Below are positions 6,171 to 9,547 of a stretch of DNA of 9,547 nucleotides, one piece after another. The notes under the pieces were generated by a model. That model had not been told where the DNA came from. It saw only the letters and a list, made by a program, of their open reading frames with translations, and ran no database searches. A program made the position numbers and the translations under genes. Position 1 is the first letter of the stretch. Each line of letters begins with the position of its first letter. The DNA comes from Clostridiales bacterium (lineage in GTDB: Bacteria > Bacillota_A > Clostridia > Lachnospirales > Lachnospiraceae): the NCBI GenBank assembly GCA_030154385.1, contig JASKJZ010000068.1:1-9547 (forward strand). Reading direction: 5' to 3'.

Positions 6171-7178
6171 ATGGAGATTTCGATTGGTAAAATACCAGAT
6201 AGGATACTTACACGTTCGGTAAGAAAGCAGATCGGACATCATAAGCGTATAGAGGTCTTACATACCAAGGGTGTTAGTTTGGATGCCTCCATTTTGAAGG
6301 TAGAAGAGGGACAGGAGTTGGTTATTACAACCAATCCTTCGATAGGGGCACTCAGTAAGGATGCAAAGAGAGCTCTCTTTCGTGTTACCAACAACCTTGT
6401 CGTAAAAGGTGCCGCTCCGATTGGTGTATTGGTTACACTTTTGCTTCCGGCCTGCGAAAAAGAAGAAAATTTGCGCGTTTACATGAAAAATCTGGAACAA
6501 GCCTGTAAGGAACTTGATCTGGAACTAATCGGTGGTCATACAGAGGCCGCAGTCGCCATTAGCCAGCCCATTTTGTCATTGACCGGGGTTGGTATGCGAC
6601 AAACAAACAATGACGATGCAGGCATTTTGCCTTCGCAAGAACTGGTCATGACACGGTGGGCTGGGGCTGAGGGAGCAGCAATTCTAGTAACCGATCGATT
6701 CGAAGACTTACGAAAAAAATATCCGTCTGATTTTTTAGAAGAAATATTGGATACCCCAGAAGATACGAGTGTATGGGAGGCGGCAAAAATCGGCTATGAA
6801 CATCATGTATCTGCTATGCATGACGTGGCAGGCAGTGGAGTTTTTGGTGCTCTATGGGAGCTGGCACAAGCATATCAGGTAGGATTTGAGGTTGACTTAA
6901 AAAAGATCCCGATTCGCCAGGAGACGATTGAAATTTGTGAGTTTTTTGAATTGAATCCATATCTACTGACTGCAAGAGGGTGTCTGCTTATGGTTTGTGA
7001 CCATGGAAATGAAATGGTACAAACCCTTGAAAGAGCAGGTATTAAAGCGGCTGTGATTGGACGAATCACACAAAGTCAGGACAAGATAATCAGAAACGAT
7101 GAGGAGCTTCGCCATTTAGAGCCGCCAAGAGAGGATGAGCTTTATAAGGCGTTTCAAGCGGGAAAAGGAGTGTCATGA
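6171..7178 (+). CDS. AIR-synthase-related protein (PurM/HypE/ThiL/SelD superfamily), substrate unknown
   Basis: The product has 335 residues with the two-domain AIR synthase layout. The N-terminal ATP-binding half carries GVSLDAS (34-40, where relatives have a D-A-A metal-binding motif), TNNLVVKGAAPIGV (73-86, usually VNDLAAMGA) and LIGGHTE (119-125). The C-terminal half carries MHDVAGSGVFGALWEL (216-231), like the HypE/ThiL 'M.D.T.GG' motif, and ARGCLLMV (268-275). Relatives make acyl-phosphate or phosphorylated intermediates with ATP. It is most like HypE, but the C-terminal Pro-Arg-Ile-Cys tail of true HypE is absent (it ends GKGVS) and no other hyp genes are present. The N-terminal Cys/Sec of SelD is also lacking. 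It is the first gene of a coupled trio with an Lrp regulator and an aminotransferase. The family is sure; the reaction is not. Confidence 0.88.
   Translation: MEISIGKIPDRILTRSVRKQIGHHKRIEVLHTKGVSLDASILKVEEGQELVITTNPSIGALSKDAKRALFRVTNNLVVKGAAPIGVLVTLLLPACEKEENLRVYMKNLEQACKELDLELIGGHTEAAVAISQPILSLTGVGMRQTNNDDAGILPSQELVMTRWAGAEGAAILVTDRFEDLRKKYPSDFLEEILDTPEDTSVWEAAKIGYEHHVSAMHDVAGSGVFGALWELAQAYQVGFEVDLKKIPIRQETIEICEFFELNPYLLTARGCLLMVCDHGNEMVQTLERAGIKAAVIGRITQSQDKIIRNDEELRHLEPPREDELYKAFQAGKGVS
7166..7170 (+). promoter_or_regulatory. Ribosome binding site that favours the second of two adjacent ATG codons
   Basis: AGGAG lies four bases before ATG 7175 and seven before ATG 7178. The latter spacing is better, giving a product beginning MREKIL. 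The site is inside the end of the AIR-synthase-related gene. Confidence 0.55.
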
Positions 7179-7663
7179 TGCGAGAGAAAATATTAAATGC
7201 GATAGCAAAGAATAGCAAGGTATCCAATCAGGATCTTGCCATTATGTTAGGAATCGAGGAATCAAAGATTCAGGATGAGATAAAAAAAATGGAAGAGGAA
7301 GGGATTATCTGCGGGTACCCTACGCTTATCAACTGGGATAATATGGATTGTGAAAAGGTTACGGCGCTAATCGAGGTAAAGGTAACGCCTCAAAGAGGAC
7401 AGGGCTTTGAAAAGATTGCAGAACGAATCTACAAATTTGATGAGGTTGAAACGGTATATTTGATGTCAGGCGGCTTTGATTTAACGGTTATGATCGTTGG
7501 AAAGAACATGCAGGAAATCTCGAATTTTGTATGGAATAAGCTGGCGCCCCTTGAATCGGTCACGAGTACCGCGACCTATTTTGTCCTAAAGAAATACAAG
7601 GAGCATGGACTGGCACTTATTGATGGCGTTAAGGAAGATGAAAGGATGTTGATTACACCGTGA
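7178..7663 (+). CDS. Lrp/AsnC-family transcriptional regulator
   Basis: The product has 161 residues, normal for the family. The N-terminal winged helix-turn-helix (about 1-50) includes KVSNQDLAIMLGIEESKIQ and a following wing region, EEEGIICGY. The C-terminal RAM ligand-binding and oligomerisation domain (about 62-135) includes ALIEVKVTPQRG, a VETVYLMSGGFDLTVMIVG strand pair and STATYFVLKKYK. Family members bind amino acids and control amino-acid genes, often including their own operon. The start at 7178 shares a base with the TGA of the preceding gene; ATG 7175 is the alternative. The stop overlaps the start of the aminotransferase gene, so this regulator is made with its likely targets. 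The effector is unknown. Confidence 0.93.
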   Translation: MREKILNAIAKNSKVSNQDLAIMLGIEESKIQDEIKKMEEEGIICGYPTLINWDNMDCEKVTALIEVKVTPQRGQGFEKIAERIYKFDEVETVYLMSGGFDLTVMIVGKNMQEISNFVWNKLAPLESVTSTATYFVLKKYKEHGLALIDGVKEDERMLITP

Positions 7664-8832
7664 GAAATCCATTATCAAAAACAATTGAAGAAATCAAGCC
7701 TTCGGGAATCCGCAAGTTTTTTGATATCGTCAGTGAAATGAAGGATGCAATTTCTCTTGGAGTAGGAGAACCTGATTTTGATACCCCTTGGCATATCCGA
7801 GAGGAAGGTATTTATTCACTGGAAAAAGGGAGAACCTTTTACACCTCTAATGCAGGACTGAAAGAGCTGAAGGTTGAGATATGCCGTTATTTAAAACGAC
7901 GGTTCGAACTGGAATATGATTATAATCACGAAGTATTGGTAACGGTAGGGGGAAGCGAGGCAATTGATGCAGCGGTACGCGTCATGCTAGACCCTGGTGA
8001 TGAGGTATTAATACCGGAACCTTGTTATGTGTCCTATGTACCTTGTGTACAGCTTGCATATGGAGTGCCTGTCTCGATTCCGCTGCAGGCAAAGAATAAT
8101 TTTAAGCTGACAAAGAAAGAAGTGCTTTCATACCTAACCGAGAAAACAAAAATTTTGATTCTCCCATTCCCCAACAATCCGACAGGAGCTATTATGACAA
8201 AAGAGGATTTAGAGGAAATCGCGGCTGTCTGTATCGAAAAGGATATATTTGTTATTTCGGATGAAATCTATGCAGAGCTAACGTATGGAAGAGTGCATAC
8301 CTCAATTGCATCACTTCCTGGTATGAGAGAGCGGACAATTGTGATTAACGGATTTTCCAAAGCTTACGCCATGACAGGCTGGAGATTAGGCTATGCCGTA
8401 GGACCAGTGGAAATTATTTCGCAAATGATTAAGGTTCACCAGTTTGCCATCATGTGTGCACCGACCACCAGTCAGTATGCTGCGATTGAAGCGCTCCGTA
8501 ACGGAGACGGGGATGTGGCGCATATGTGCAATGCTTATGATCAAAGAAGGCGTTTTTTGATGGATGCGTTTGCACGGATCGGACTTCCTTGTTTTGAACC
8601 TTTTGGTGCATTTTATGTATTCCCAAGCATTGAACGTTTTGGGATGTCTTCGGAGGAGTTTGCAACCAGACTTTTAACAGAAGAAAAGGTTGCAGTTGTT
8701 CCGGGTACTGCGTTTGGCGATTCGGGAGAAGGGTTTTTACGTATTTCCTACGCCTATTCCATTGAAAACTTAAAAATTGCGCTGGATCGCATCGAAGCTT
8801 TTGTACGACGCCTAGAGGAGAAGTCAAAGTAG
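7660..8832 (+). CDS. Class I/II PLP-dependent aminotransferase (aspartate-aminotransferase fold)
   Basis: The 390-residue product has the full set of fold-type I aminotransferase residues. These are the N-terminal SLGVGEPDFDTP (32-43), VGGSEAI (96-102) for phosphate contact, PNNPTG (171-176), DEIYAELTY with Asp201 and Tyr204 contacting PLP, SKAYAMTGWRLGY with the Schiff-base Lys234 and Arg242, and Arg361 in FLRISYA, which binds the substrate carboxylate. Transfer of an amino group from an amino acid to a 2-oxo acid is expected. PatA-like or aromatic aminotransferase activity is possible, but specificity cannot be read. The start is GTG, forming a GTGA overlap with the regulator stop. The nearest Shine-Dalgarno (AAAGGA, 7641-7646) is 13 bases away, so translation probably depends on coupling. 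The operon appears to end here, though no terminator hairpin is visible. Confidence 0.93.
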   Translation: MRNPLSKTIEEIKPSGIRKFFDIVSEMKDAISLGVGEPDFDTPWHIREEGIYSLEKGRTFYTSNAGLKELKVEICRYLKRRFELEYDYNHEVLVTVGGSEAIDAAVRVMLDPGDEVLIPEPCYVSYVPCVQLAYGVPVSIPLQAKNNFKLTKKEVLSYLTEKTKILILPFPNNPTGAIMTKEDLEEIAAVCIEKDIFVISDEIYAELTYGRVHTSIASLPGMRERTIVINGFSKAYAMTGWRLGYAVGPVEIISQMIKVHQFAIMCAPTTSQYAAIEALRNGDGDVAHMCNAYDQRRRFLMDAFARIGLPCFEPFGAFYVFPSIERFGMSSEEFATRLLTEEKVAVVPGTAFGDSGEGFLRISYAYSIENLKIALDRIEAFVRRLEEKSK

Positions 8833-8839
8833 AAAACGG

Positions 8840-8868
8840 TGGATGCTTCGCTAAAAATGTGGTATGAT
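8840..8868 (+). promoter_or_regulatory. Probable extended -10 promoter before the CheX-like gene
   Basis: TATGAT (8863-8868) is preceded by TG one base upstream (TGGTATGAT), an extended -10. The -35 position 17 bases upstream holds TGGATG, a weak match. Start would be near 8875, just ahead of AGGAGG at 8885-8890. It would drive the CheX-like gene and trmL. Confidence 0.55.
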
Positions 8869-8897
8869 TCCTATATAAGGAAAAAGGAGGGGACCAT

Positions 8898-9368
8898 ATG
8901 GCAGAGATAAAAGCAGAGCATATTAATCCTTTTTTAATGGCAGCGACGCAGGTTTTAAGTCAGATGGCTTTAGCAGATACTACGATTGGGAAACCATATA
9001 TAAGAGAGACCAAGTTTACACATGACGCCTTTATTATTATTATCGGAGTAACCGGTGAGATGAAGGGGCAGGTTATGATTGTGATGTCAAATGAAATTGC
9101 CTGTGAGATAGCATCGAAGATGTGTATGATGACGATTATGGAAATGGATGAGCTTGCGACGAGTGCGTTAAGTGAGCTTGGCAATATGATTATGGGAAAT
9201 ACGGCTACTATTTTTTCTACAAAAGGGATTGGGATTGATATCACGCCGCCTACCATATGCACAGGGGATGTACAGTTTATGTCCTCATACGTAAAGAATA
9301 TCTGCGTGCCATTAGTATATGATGGAGGTAAGACCATCGAGATTAATCTTGCGATAAAGCAAGTATAA
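8898..9368 (+). CDS. CheX-like protein (CheC/CheX/FliY phosphatase family)
   Basis: The 156-residue product matches CheX length. The N-terminus (INPFLMAATQVLSQMA) is the characteristic CheX first helix. The active-site signature S-E-L-G-N (Glu93 and Asn96, the ExxN motif) lies in the helix SALSELGNMIMGN. The flanking strands VTGEMKGQVMIVMS and KTIEINLAIKQV fit the fold. Known CheX proteins dephosphorylate CheY-P in chemotaxis. One ExxN motif is seen, as in CheX, rather than the two of many CheC proteins. The start is well supported by AGGAGG seven bases upstream. No other chemotaxis or flagellar genes are in view, so the partner response regulator is unknown. trmL follows after 18 bases with no terminator between, suggesting shared transcription. 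Confidence 0.9.
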   Translation: MAEIKAEHINPFLMAATQVLSQMALADTTIGKPYIRETKFTHDAFIIIIGVTGEMKGQVMIVMSNEIACEIASKMCMMTIMEMDELATSALSELGNMIMGNTATIFSTKGIGIDITPPTICTGDVQFMSSYVKNICVPLVYDGGKTIEINLAIKQV

Positions 9369-9386
9369 GAAAGGTGTTATTTTACT

Positions 9387-9547
9387 GTGATTAATATCGT
9401 GTTACATGAGCCGGAAATACCGGCAAATACTGGGAATATCGGAAGAAGCTGTGTGGCAGCAGGTGCTCGCTTGCACCTGATTGAGCCGATGGGCTTTCGG
9501 ATTACCGAAAAAGAAGTCAAGCGTGCAGGGCTTGACTACTGGGATAA
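9387..9547 (+). CDS. trmL: tRNA (cytidine(34)-2'-O)-methyltransferase, 5' part (3' end outside window)
   Basis: Fifty-three N-terminal residues are visible before the window ends. They contain [19 protein letters not shown], the first conserved motif of SPOUT/SpoU-type TrmL (YibK), followed by [19 protein letters not shown] and KRAGLDYWD, which match the family closely. The enzyme methylates the 2'-oxygen of the wobble nucleotide in certain leucine tRNAs using S-adenosylmethionine, in the cytoplasm. The knotted SAM-binding C-terminus lies beyond the window. The start is GTG at 9387, with AAGG/GGTG (9371-9376) about ten bases upstream. Homologues begin M-N-I-V-L, which fits. It lies 18 bases after the CheX-like gene, probably in the same operon. 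Confidence 0.92.
   Translation, partial: MINIVLHEPEIPANTGNIGRSCVAAGARLHLIEPMGFRITEKEVKRAGLDYWD

Noticed and set aside
8450..8827. 125-codon open frame on the minus strand inside the aminotransferase gene
   Set aside because: The opposite strand carries a complete aminotransferase with all catalytic residues. The minus-strand protein has no recognisable family pattern, so it is a shadow frame.
8960..9337. 125-codon open frame on the minus strand inside the CheX-like gene
   Set aside because: Isoleucine/valine-rich composition is a mirror of the CheX frame; no ribosome site or domain supports it.

Overview
The window reads as chromosomal DNA from a low-to-moderate GC Clostridia bacterium, most likely a Lachnospiraceae-type anaerobe. 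This is inferred from strong Shine-Dalgarno sites (AGGAGG/GAGGTG), TTGACA/TATAAT-like promoters, codon use, and the protein families present: a VanW/YoaR-like cell-surface protein, a cobalamin radical SAM protein of the DUF4080 type, a stand-alone CheX-like protein, and tRNA genes without an encoded CCA. It looks like ordinary core genome. I see no phage, transposon, CRISPR or toxin-antitoxin genes and no integration scars. All large genes are on the + strand except one.

Region by region. 1-858: the 3' end of an ABC transporter ATPase gene overlaps a short four-helix membrane protein, a likely transporter pair. 855-1082: a strong promoter, whose -35 box overlaps the stop of the preceding gene, drives tRNA-Phe(GAA) and tRNA-Gly(UCC). 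1141-3512: a B12-binding radical SAM protein is followed after two bases by endonuclease III (nth). 3594-4196 (- strand): an uncharacterised membrane-anchored, probably TPR-like protein. It is transcribed divergently from a 33-residue single-pass membrane protein at 4257-4358, which is easily missed by length cut-offs. 4410-6131: a VanW-domain protein with its own extended -10 promoter, a long Asp/Thr/Ser-rich acidic tail, three tandem stop codons and a terminator-like hairpin. 6171-8832: three genes with overlapping stop and start codons (AIR-synthase-related protein, Lrp/AsnC regulator, class I aminotransferase). 8833-9547: a probable promoter, a CheX-like protein, and the 5' end of trmL, which encodes a tRNA wobble-base methyltransferase.

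Functional picture. The 6171-8832 cassette is the most suggestive unit. An ATP-dependent AIR-synthase-fold enzyme of unknown substrate, an amino-acid-sensing regulator and a PLP aminotransferase are made in tightly coupled fashion, pointing to amino-acid metabolism. The other genes are housekeeping (tRNAs, nth, trmL), cell envelope (VanW protein, ABC pair, small membrane proteins) or single-gene signalling (CheX).

I do not see a convincing new multi-gene system. The best leads are the small membrane ORF with its divergent partner, the AIR/Lrp/aminotransferase cassette, and the orphan CheX gene. Function calls rest on motifs read by eye.
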